NCBI GenBank assembly: GCA_946185585.1
Contig: CAMHJP010000005.1
Coordinates: 1 to 45,817, forward strand
Reading direction: 5' to 3'
From: an uncultured Caryophanales bacterium
GTDB lineage: Bacteria; Bacillota_I; Bacilli_A; RFN20; CAG-826
Length of the DNA stretch: 45,817 bases
The notes under the pieces: model-generated
The model's input: only the letters and a program-made list of their open reading frames with translations
Told to the model about the DNA's origin: nothing
Databases searched by the model: none
Shown here: one piece after another, positions 8,011-15,696 of the stretch
How positions within the stretch are numbered: position 1 is the first letter of the stretch
How the letters are laid out: every line of letters begins with the position of its first letter
Made by a program: the position numbers and the translations under genes

Positions 8011-8901
8011 TTAATAATTATTTGGGAAATACTCCTTACCAAATTGCCATAAATATTTATCAAGTTCTTTGAGGTTATATTTGTCAAGTTTGTAAAAGCT
8101 TCTGAACTGAATAAGAATGTCTTTGAATCTTGAATATACTTTTAAGTCATTCTCATTGAAGATAAAAAATCTATCCACATTCCGGTAGTATTTGAGAACC
8201 TTATGAACATACGAATCATAGATTGGAAAATCTAACTGATTATGATGAGAACAGTATTTAGAAGCAAAGGAATAAAAATACTTATCTTTGTTGTTGATAC
8301 TCACCTTAGCAATATCATCAACTAATGATGGATCGCCTTTTTTAAGTCTATCATCAATGTTCAAACTCAAAATATGCTTTGCTACAGGATATATCTTAAA
8401 GATATTAGTGCTATAAAAATCATTTAAAACGCTGCATTTGATAAGAATATTTTGAAGGTTGTCATTCTTTGCAAACTCACCATGAAATAGTCTATCTATC
8501 GCATCTTCTTGAGCTGTATAATCTTCCAACTCGTCCCAACGATGAAGCCAAAATTCTACTTGCTCTTCAGATGGCTCTGGAACATTTTCTTTTCTTTGAT
8601 ATGTTCTTACTCTTTTTGGCTTGTCAGAAGAAACTTGTGGTTTGTTAACCGCCACTCCATCTCGAATAAGTCTTAAACGTTTATTTTTTAAATCAGTGCT
8701 AATTCTAAAACCACATTCAGCAATGAGATTAGCAGAATAGTGAGTATCGCTTGGAAACCAGTAGGCAGGATAGTTATAAGCGGATTTAGGTAATGGTTGT
8801 CCGATTATTTCTTCGATTTCTTCCAAACCAAGATAAAAATCATCTCTGGTCTCTTTTTTTAAATAATCAACTAAGTCTATATATTTATCCATTTCAATCA
8901 T
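8011..8901 (-). CDS. Protein with DUF7662-like N-terminus and HhH/OGG-like C-terminal region
   Basis: N-term YIDLVDYLKK...LEEIEEIIGQPLPKSAYNYPAYWFPSD; C-term FYSFASKYCSHHNQLDFPIYDSYVHKVLKYY resembling OGG-fold HhH proteins. Confidence 0.6.
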   Translation of the reverse strand: MIEMDKYIDLVDYLKKETRDDFYLGLEEIEEIIGQPLPKSAYNYPAYWFPSDTHYSANLIAECGFRISTDLKNKRLRLIRDGVAVNKPQVSSDKPKRVRTYQRKENVPEPSEEQVEFWLHRWDELEDYTAQEDAIDRLFHGEFAKNDNLQNILIKCSVLNDFYSTNIFKIYPVAKHILSLNIDDRLKKGDPSLVDDIAKVSINNKDKYFYSFASKYCSHHNQLDFPIYDSYVHKVLKYYRNVDRFFIFNENDLKVYSRFKDILIQFRSFYKLDKYNLKELDKYLWQFGKEYFPNNY

Positions 8902-9056
8902 CCTCCACTATTTCATCAATAAATATCATATCATCTTCTTCATCTTCGAACTCTTTCCAGCCTTAAAGTGGTACTTTTTGCCCTAAAAAGTTGTGGTGTA
9001 TTCACCTTAAGTGATACATTTTAGGCTTCTTTTCACCCACAGGTGGGATTCGAAGA

Positions 9057-10439
9057 CTAATCTTTTAAAATCTTTTCTATAAAACCTTTGTTGAACCAAA
9101 AGCTTTGTTTTGTATAAGAAGTAATACCTGTTTCTCTATCGGGAACTGGAATATTGTAATGGTCAACTCCACGTCTTGCGTGAGGTCTAACATGGCAAAC
9201 CCCGTTAGAATTTCTATCTTCCTTTGGGAATCTATCCTTAACTTTTCCTTTACCATCAAAATAAAATGCGGTCCCATTTCTGACCATTTCAGCACATCTT
9301 TCATGCATCTTTTCGATGTCACCATCAACCACTGAGTTTGGAGCATTCCAGAAATGAATTCTGTCAAAAGAGATAACGCCATCAACTTCTTTAAAAACAA
9401 ATATCATCATTTTTAAATCTACAAAATCATCACGAATTGTCGATTCATCCCAAGGTGTATTGATTAATTCTTCAAATTCAAATGATTTGAATGGCATGGA
9501 TTCAGTAGGTCTCCCATTTTTATCAACTGTTATGGTTCTAAAGATAATACCTGCTACTTCCATTTCAGCAGTAGCTTTCCTACGTCCCGAGATTCCTAAC
9601 ATTCTTTGACACAACATAAAGTTAAGTTGCTTTGCTTTTGAACTTACATGAAATCTTTTGCATAAATGTTGTTGAGTCATTCCATTATAGATGGACATTT
9701 TTTCTTTATAAATCTCTTCAAGAGGATTCTTCATCCACTCATCTTCACTAATTAAAGGCGAATAAGGAGCGATATTATGAATCATGTTCCTGTAAAGATA
9801 TGTCATAAATGATTGCTTAAAACTATATGCTCGAGGCTTTGCTTTAATTGTTGAATTGTATTGTTCGGTTAGTACTTTGCTATCAGCACCTTTGGTGCAA
9901 GCAGCTAAAAATTCAGTGTCAGATTCGGAAATCTCATGAGCTTTTCCCTTAACAATCTTGCCATGAATAATATTCCAGTCTCTTTCAATGACTTTGTATT
10001 GTAAAGAATTCTCAAATTCAAAGAGACTATAATCAGTAATTTCAAAATTAGAAGGATGAATACCTAATGAATATAAGTAGAACCAAATGAGTAATCTTTT
10101 ATTCTTCTTATAGAAGGAACTTGTTTTAAAAGTCGCTAAAGCTTCGGATTTGTAGTTAATCATGTTAAGAACAAGTCTTTCTTTAGAAGAAATCGAACCA
10201 TCTAAATTCTTCTTAACTGGTGTAACTTTAAGTTCAATACCAGCATCGATGAAGTCTGGATTATCATCAGTATTGGCTTTGTATCCAAAAATATGTTCCT
10301 CAACAAAACCACCAAGTCCACCTTTGTTTCTTCCTGTATAAGAATCATCTAATCCAAAATCACCAAAGGTTTTGTGCATCGCCTTTTTGGTAATCTCTAA
10401 AATTTCATTTTCACTAAGATGTCTATTCTTGTCATCCAT
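9057..10439 (-). CDS. Sau3AI-type type II restriction endonuclease (MutH/Sau3AI family), predicted GATC specificity
   Basis: YTGRNKGGLGGFVEEHIFGYKANTDDNPDFIDAGIELKVTPVKK...KERLVLNMINY MutH/Sau3AI signature; divergent from a C5 methyltransferase. Confidence 0.9.
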   Translation of the reverse strand: MDDKNRHLSENEILEITKKAMHKTFGDFGLDDSYTGRNKGGLGGFVEEHIFGYKANTDDNPDFIDAGIELKVTPVKKNLDGSISSKERLVLNMINYKSEALATFKTSSFYKKNKRLLIWFYLYSLGIHPSNFEITDYSLFEFENSLQYKVIERDWNIIHGKIVKGKAHEISESDTEFLAACTKGADSKVLTEQYNSTIKAKPRAYSFKQSFMTYLYRNMIHNIAPYSPLISEDEWMKNPLEEIYKEKMSIYNGMTQQHLCKRFHVSSKAKQLNFMLCQRMLGISGRRKATAEMEVAGIIFRTITVDKNGRPTESMPFKSFEFEELINTPWDESTIRDDFVDLKMMIFVFKEVDGVISFDRIHFWNAPNSVVDGDIEKMHERCAEMVRNGTAFYFDGKGKVKDRFPKEDRNSNGVCHVRPHARRGVDHYNIPVPDRETGITSYTKQSFWFNKGFIEKILKD

Positions 10440-10528
10440 ATCCTTTTTGGATTATATCAAACCGGTTAAAAAATTAACAGCGCACATCCGCACGCATGTA
10501 GAAAAATAAATTATCTAAAGAATTTATT

Positions 10529-10562
10529 AGATCTTTACATTTTCTTCTTGATCATGTATTAT
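10529..10562 (+). promoter_or_regulatory. Predicted promoter of the methyltransferase gene, carrying two GATC sites
   Basis: -35 TTTACA (10534-10539), 17-nt spacer, -10 TATTAT (10557-10562); GATC at 10530-10533 and 10550-10553. Confidence 0.55.
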
Positions 10563-10582
10563 CTATATAGTAAACTAGGCTT

Positions 10583-11836
10583 ATGAACAAAACTGTTATT
10601 GAATTATTCGCGGGTGTTGGAGGCTTCCGTGTGGGGCTAAACAACATCACTAAAATAGATAAGCACGGACACGCCATTGAGAAAGGTCCTTTTACTTTTG
10701 TGTGGGCGAATCAATGGGAACCATCCACTAAATCTCAACACGCATTCGATTGTTATAACTTAAGATTCCCATCTGCTACCGAAAATTCCAATGTTGATAT
10801 TTCAAAAGTTGATAAGGCATCGATTCCTGACCACACACTTTTAACTGGGGGTTTCCCTTGCCAAGACTATTCTGTTGCTCATACATTAAGCAAAGCTCAC
10901 GGCATCGAAGGTAAGAAAGGTGTCCTTTGGTGGCAAATTAATGACATTTTAAAAGCAAAGAAACCACCATTTGTTCTTCTTGAAAACGTAGATAGACTTG
11001 TAAAGTCTCCTGCCAAGCAAAGAGGTAGAGATTTTGGTATTATGCTCCGCTGCTTATCGGAACAAGGATATGCAATGGAATGGAGAATTATTAATGCCGC
11101 CGAATACGGCCACCCACAAAGAAGACGCAGAATTTTCATTTTTGCTTATCACAAATCCACAAAATACTACGAATCGATGAAGGACCGTTCACCATTAGAA
11201 ATCATTTCTTCACAAGGAATATTTGCCAAAGAATTCCCAATTGAAGAATTTGCAAAGAAATCCATTAAAGAATTTGACTTTGTCAAAGGTTACAAAGATT
11301 TAGTTGCTGTTTCAGACAAATTCCATGCCGCTTTTGAAAATGCTGGTTATATGATTGGCGATAAGGTTTATACAGTTAAGACAAAGCCAATCCTTGTTAA
11401 ACCTATGACTTTAAGCAAGATAGTTGAAAAAGATGGAGTTGACAACCACTACTTCTTAAGTGAATCACAACGTAAGAAGTATGAATATCTTCGTGGCTCA
11501 AAGAAAATTCCAAGAAAAGACAAAAATGGATACGAATATATTTATTCTGAAGGATCAATGAGCCCGTATGATGAATTATCTCTTCCAGCAAGAACTATGC
11601 TAACTTCCGAAGGAACCACTAACAGAAGCACCCATATCATTATGGACCCAAAAGAGAATAAATTGAGAATTCTCACCCCTGTTGAATGTGAAAGAATTAA
11701 TCAATTCCCTGACAATTGGACCAATTCAGGAATGCCAGAAAAAAGACGTTACTTCATGATGGGTAACGCCCTAGTGTGTGGTATTATCAAAAAGATAGGT
11801 AATCAAATTAATCAAATAATTGATAAAGAGGTTTAA
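10583..11836 (+). CDS. DNA (cytosine-5) methyltransferase, partner of the Sau3AI-like enzyme
   Basis: ELFAGVGGFRVGL, GGFPCQDYS (PCQ), LLENVDRLVKS (ENV), AAEYGHPQRRRRIFI, LTPVECERINQFPDNW, MGNALV. Confidence 0.97.
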   Translation: MNKTVIELFAGVGGFRVGLNNITKIDKHGHAIEKGPFTFVWANQWEPSTKSQHAFDCYNLRFPSATENSNVDISKVDKASIPDHTLLTGGFPCQDYSVAHTLSKAHGIEGKKGVLWWQINDILKAKKPPFVLLENVDRLVKSPAKQRGRDFGIMLRCLSEQGYAMEWRIINAAEYGHPQRRRRIFIFAYHKSTKYYESMKDRSPLEIISSQGIFAKEFPIEEFAKKSIKEFDFVKGYKDLVAVSDKFHAAFENAGYMIGDKVYTVKTKPILVKPMTLSKIVEKDGVDNHYFLSESQRKKYEYLRGSKKIPRKDKNGYEYIYSEGSMSPYDELSLPARTMLTSEGTTNRSTHIIMDPKENKLRILTPVECERINQFPDNWTNSGMPEKRRYFMMGNALVCGIIKKIGNQINQIIDKEV

Positions 11837-11906
11837 TCCTTATAAATTGAGAGTTATTCTAATAATTACAATAATAAGAGGGCTTGCATTTTCCCTCATA
11901 CTATTT

Positions 11907-12512
11907 TTATCTAATTTCCATTTTAAATCCAAACGCTATAACGCTATTATCGGATATAAAAATTCTTGAGCTGAATGGACCTTTGTGAAATCTGTCTAGA
12001 AATTTGTTCATATTGTTCATGATTTCTTTGTTATCATTTCCGAATAATCTTTTATCAAAAATATGGAAATATGCTAAATCAGTTGTTCCAGTCCAGCGTT
12101 TTATAGTATGCAATATTGCCTCAGAATGATGAGATAAAGCGTCAGTAAGACTTTTTTGAATTTCATCGATTTCTTTAGAATATTCTTCGCTTTGAACGAT
12201 AGTGAATCCTTCACCGTCCTTATCCACTACAATATCCCATTGACCATCAACATAGATATTTTCTACTTTTAGCTCAGGTTTCTCTGCAATTAATTTATCT
12301 ACTTCCCAACAAGCTTTTCTTGCCACATTTGTAATAGCCGCTATAAGTTTTCCTGACTTTTCAGAAATAACTTTGTCATAAAATGGTAATTTTGCTTCAA
12401 CTGTCCAATAGCCATCCTTACCCTTTTCGTATTGAATTACCGAATATTTGTATTTCGGATCAACTCTACTGGCCCAATAATCAAGCCACAATAATCTTGT
12501 TGCACTTTTCAT
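11907..12512 (-). CDS. Hypothetical protein (201 aa)
   Basis: ORF with good upstream SD (AGGAGG-like). Confidence 0.65.
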   Translation of the reverse strand: MKSATRLLWLDYWASRVDPKYKYSVIQYEKGKDGYWTVEAKLPFYDKVISEKSGKLIAAITNVARKACWEVDKLIAEKPELKVENIYVDGQWDIVVDKDGEGFTIVQSEEYSKEIDEIQKSLTDALSHHSEAILHTIKRWTGTTDLAYFHIFDKRLFGNDNKEIMNNMNKFLDRFHKGPFSSRIFISDNSVIAFGFKMEIR

Positions 12513-12588
12513 TAATTTTCCTCCTTATATGCATCATGAAAAATCAATTTCTTTTTAGTGTTTGTAATATTTGCGAACAAAGCTAAAA

Positions 12589-12780
12589 CTATTTTTTAAC
12601 AATCTCGACTAGAGTTGTAGAAGATTCTGGTGCAATTTTCTTGCATCCCTCTACAACTGGTTCGAGTGTCTTTTTTACTTCTGGAGCTACTTTTTTCCAA
12701 ATTTCCGATAAGGTTACTAATGCTGAAGCTCCTGACACCACTAACGTTAAGATGTCGTTAATTTTCTTTAAATTTGTCAT
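12589..12780 (-). CDS. Small hypothetical protein (63 aa) with hydrophobic/amphipathic segments
   Basis: Short ORF with strong AGGAGGAAA-type RBS immediately upstream. Confidence 0.55.
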   Translation of the reverse strand: MTNLKKINDILTLVVSGASALVTLSEIWKKVAPEVKKTLEPVVEGCKKIAPESSTTLVEIVKK

Positions 12781-12821
12781 TTTCTTTTCCTCCTGACACC
12801 ACGATTATGCCATGAGGAAAG

Positions 12822-12852
12822 AAAAAACCGAGTGCAGATGTGATGCACTCAG
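12822..12852 (-). terminator. Intrinsic terminator overlapping the stop codon of the XRE gene
   Basis: Minus strand GAGTGCATCACATCTGCACTCGGTTTTTTC. Confidence 0.8.
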
Positions 12853-13817
12853 TCTTTCATAATTTTTTTGAATTCTATAGCGTATTTGTTTCCTATTATT
12901 TCTAAACAATCTATCATATTAATTCCAAAGGAATTCATTTCAGTATCACTCATTCTAGTGATGTAATTATCCATTATTCCAAAATAGTATCTAACTCCTA
13001 AATAATAATAAACATAGTCTTTATACTTATCTTCTTTTGCTGCTTCTTGCATGCAAACAGTCAATGTACCGTTATATATTTCTAAAAATTTTCTTTTTAT
13101 TTCGGCCATAAATACGGAATTTTCTTCATATCCTTTATATCTATAGAAATCTTTTGCGTATTCAATATAATTGTCATGTTTTTTAATTTTTATTTTGTCT
13201 AAAGTTTCTCGTTTCATTCCCCAGTAAATGTAATTGACGTATAAACGACCAACAAGAGACATGATGTTCAAGTAAGATTCTGTATAGTTTGTGAGTGCAA
13301 ATGTGTTAACAGCTTCAACAAGATCTTCTTCTTTGAAATCTACTGTGTTCAATTTTTTAATTGAAATTTGATACGCCTTTGAAAATGACGGTTCATTTAG
13401 TGATTTTTTACTTTTAAACAAAGGAAAAATGTTACAAAGGTCGTTTCCAAGGCCTTCAAGCAAGTCTTTGTCGTTACGTAATTCTTCTATGTTATAACTA
13501 TTAAGAACTAGAGAATCTGGTTCTAAATCATCTAAATCTTCAAATACTATATCTTCAAAAGAACATAAAGTTAAAGAGGAAATAAGTCTGACAGCTTGTT
13601 CGGTAATCGGATACTTTCCACTTTCATACTTTTTAATCATGTCATGACTGAGACCAGGGTATCGAGCGTTAGGGTCAAGAGCCAAAGCAAAATCTAGTTG
13701 GGTTTTATATCCATAAGCGAGCCTGATGGTTTTTATGTTTTTCGCAATTCTTTTTATGTCTTCTTCTGTAAAAATCATAATTTCACTTCTTGCATATTCT
13801 ACAATAAAACCCACCAC
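12849..13817 (-). CDS. XRE-family HTH regulator with C-terminal helical domain (start probably the internal MIFTEED, about 13778)
   Basis: IKTIRLAYGYKTQLDFALAL...LSHDMIKKYESGKYPITEQAVRLIS HTH_3-like. Confidence 0.75.
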   Translation of the reverse strand: MVGFIVEYARSEIMIFTEEDIKRIAKNIKTIRLAYGYKTQLDFALALDPNARYPGLSHDMIKKYESGKYPITEQAVRLISSLTLCSFEDIVFEDLDDLEPDSLVLNSYNIEELRNDKDLLEGLGNDLCNIFPLFKSKKSLNEPSFSKAYQISIKKLNTVDFKEEDLVEAVNTFALTNYTESYLNIMSLVGRLYVNYIYWGMKRETLDKIKIKKHDNYIEYAKDFYRYKGYEENSVFMAEIKRKFLEIYNGTLTVCMQEAAKEDKYKDYVYYYLGVRYYFGIMDNYITRMSDTEMNSFGINMIDCLEIIGNKYAIEFKKIMKD

Positions 13818-13903
13818 TTTTTAAATGGTAGGTTCTAATTATTATTGATTAATGTTTCGGTATATTCTAATTACTTAACACTTGATACAACTACAATTAA
13901 TTA
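13812..13903. repeat. Dispersed intergenic repeat R1, copy 1
   Basis: CCACCACTTTTTAAATGGTAGGTT...AATGTTTCGGTATATTCTAATTACTTAACACTTGATACAACTACAATTAATTA; similar to 17241-17342. Confidence 0.65.
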
Positions 13904-13987
13904 TTCCTTTAAATATTATGTTTTTAATCTAACCGAAATATAAAAAACTGGACAAATACATAGTATTAATCCCGAATCTTGGCTTTT

Positions 13988-14070
13988 GTCTTAGTGTGAT
14001 GACATTAATAGTAAAGTGCTACGAGCGAAATGACATTAATAGTATGAGTGAAACGACATTACTGTTTGTC
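13988..14070. repeat. Palindromic iteron-like array B (3 units, GAC spacing 31 then 23 nt)
   Basis: GTCTTAGTGTGATGACATTAATAGTA / GAAATGACATTAATAGTA / GAAACGACATTACTGTTTGTC. Confidence 0.8.
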
Positions 14071-14074
14071 ATTG

Positions 14075-15310
14075 TCAAATAGCCCCAATAGGAACCGCAT
14101 AAATATTCTCATCAATAGAATAAACAACATCCGTTAAACAAACAATGCTTGAAGGACCAACTTTATATTTCGATCTTAATTCCAATGTTTTAAAGGCAGA
14201 AACATCCTTTTTTGAATATGAAATACCGCTTTTACATTCAACAAAATGAAGGATCCCACCATCAAGAATAATTAAATCGATTTCCTTTTGATCAATATCA
14301 CGATAATAATAGAAATTAGTTCTCTTATTATGATTTTTATAAGATTTAATTATTTCATTGACGATGAATGTCTCAATAAACCTTCCGGAGAAGATACTAT
14401 TTTTTAAAACTTCCTTATTACTTAGTCTAGCCAAATAGGCTGCTAATCCAGTATCGTAAAAATATATTTTTGGACGTTTTACAACTCTTTTTAGTGTTGA
14501 ATTCTCATTATATGGTTCTAATAAATAGACAATATTGCCAGCAACTAAAACACTTAACCAAGACTCTATTGTATGCAAAGAAACCCCAATACTTTTAGCG
14601 AGATTATTTGCGACAAATTCTTCACCTGTAAGCGAAGCGAGAACTTCCATAAATCTCTGGAACTTTAGCTTTTCATTCAAGTTTATAATTTGCGACACAT
14701 CTCTTTCAATATATGTTTTGACGTAATCAGAATAAAAATTATCTGTAACTAAATCTTTATTATCGTATAGTTCTGGATAGAAACCTCTTACTACATAATC
14801 AAATAATTCATCAATATTGATCGCGTTCTCTTCGTTTCTTTCTTTATTAATAACGGGGTCAATAACAAAAGGTGTTTCTTTTAATCCTCTTATTTCTCTT
14901 AATGATAGAGGAGACATTTCTATGATTGAAACACGACCAGCAAGTGATTCAGAGACATTTTCCATAAGGCTGTATATTTGAGAGCCAGTTAAAATGTACA
15001 TTCCTTTATTATTTCCACCTTCAAATTTCACTTTGTTAACAATTGATTCAATAACATCTAACAATTTCGGAGCGTATTGTACTTCATCAATTATTAATGG
15101 AGCCTTGTGTAAGGCAAGAAATAATTCAGGGTCTCTTATAGCGGTTTCTCTTTCCCTTAAATTATCTAGCGATACATATTCATAAATTAGTTCTTTTTTT
15201 AATTCTCCACACAAAGTTGATTTTCCAACTTGCCTTGCTCCTGTAATCAAAGTAATTGGCTTATTTTTTATTGATTTAAGAATTGATTCTTTAATTGTTC
15301 TTGATATCAT
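14075..15310 (-). CDS. AAA ATPase with C-terminal DUF4143 domain
   Basis: Walker A TGARQVGKSTL; PLIIDEVQYAPKLL; LTGSQ sensor; MEVLASLTGEEFVANNLAKSIGVSLHTIESWLSVL; C-terminal HFVECKSG. Confidence 0.93.
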   Translation of the reverse strand: MISRTIKESILKSIKNKPITLITGARQVGKSTLCGELKKELIYEYVSLDNLRERETAIRDPELFLALHKAPLIIDEVQYAPKLLDVIESIVNKVKFEGGNNKGMYILTGSQIYSLMENVSESLAGRVSIIEMSPLSLREIRGLKETPFVIDPVINKERNEENAINIDELFDYVVRGFYPELYDNKDLVTDNFYSDYVKTYIERDVSQIINLNEKLKFQRFMEVLASLTGEEFVANNLAKSIGVSLHTIESWLSVLVAGNIVYLLEPYNENSTLKRVVKRPKIYFYDTGLAAYLARLSNKEVLKNSIFSGRFIETFIVNEIIKSYKNHNKRTNFYYYRDIDQKEIDLIILDGGILHFVECKSGISYSKKDVSAFKTLELRSKYKVGPSSIVCLTDVVYSIDENIYAVPIGAI

Positions 15311-15450
15311 AAATAAACATCCTTTCGTAAATATTGAACTAGCACTTCAATTTTCACGCAAAAAGAATAAAAATGCAACTATTAAAACTTAGATTTGTCA
15401 AAATTTAAAAAAAGACATTCTATTTAATCAGAATGCCTTAAATTCTATAG

Positions 15451-15537
15451 TGTCTCAATGTAACGACGTTACTAGTAAACACGACCAATCGTAACGACAT
15501 TAATAGTACTATTGTAACGACATTACAATTTGTGTAG
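15451..15537. repeat. Palindromic iteron-like array C (3 units, GAC spacing 31 then 23 nt)
   Basis: GTAACGACGTTACTAGTA / GTAACGACATTAATAGTA / GTAACGACATTACAATTTGTGTAGAG. Confidence 0.8.
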
Positions 15538-15629
15538 AGTCAAATTAATCAAAACTACGCGTTAACTAACTAATTTTAGTTAAAGTGTTTTTAATGGGAA
15601 ATTTTATATACTAATAAATCTTGTTAATT

Positions 15630-15678
15630 TTTAAAAACCGCCTCTTCTAATTTTGATGAGAGGCGGTGAGTGATTTTT
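15630..15678 (-). terminator. Intrinsic terminator of the DUF6273-like lipoprotein gene
   Basis: CCGCCTCT (15638-15645) / AGAGGCGG (15659-15666) perfect stem followed by a T-run on the minus strand. Confidence 0.85.
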
Positions 15679-15696
15679 TGATTATTGCTCCGTGAA

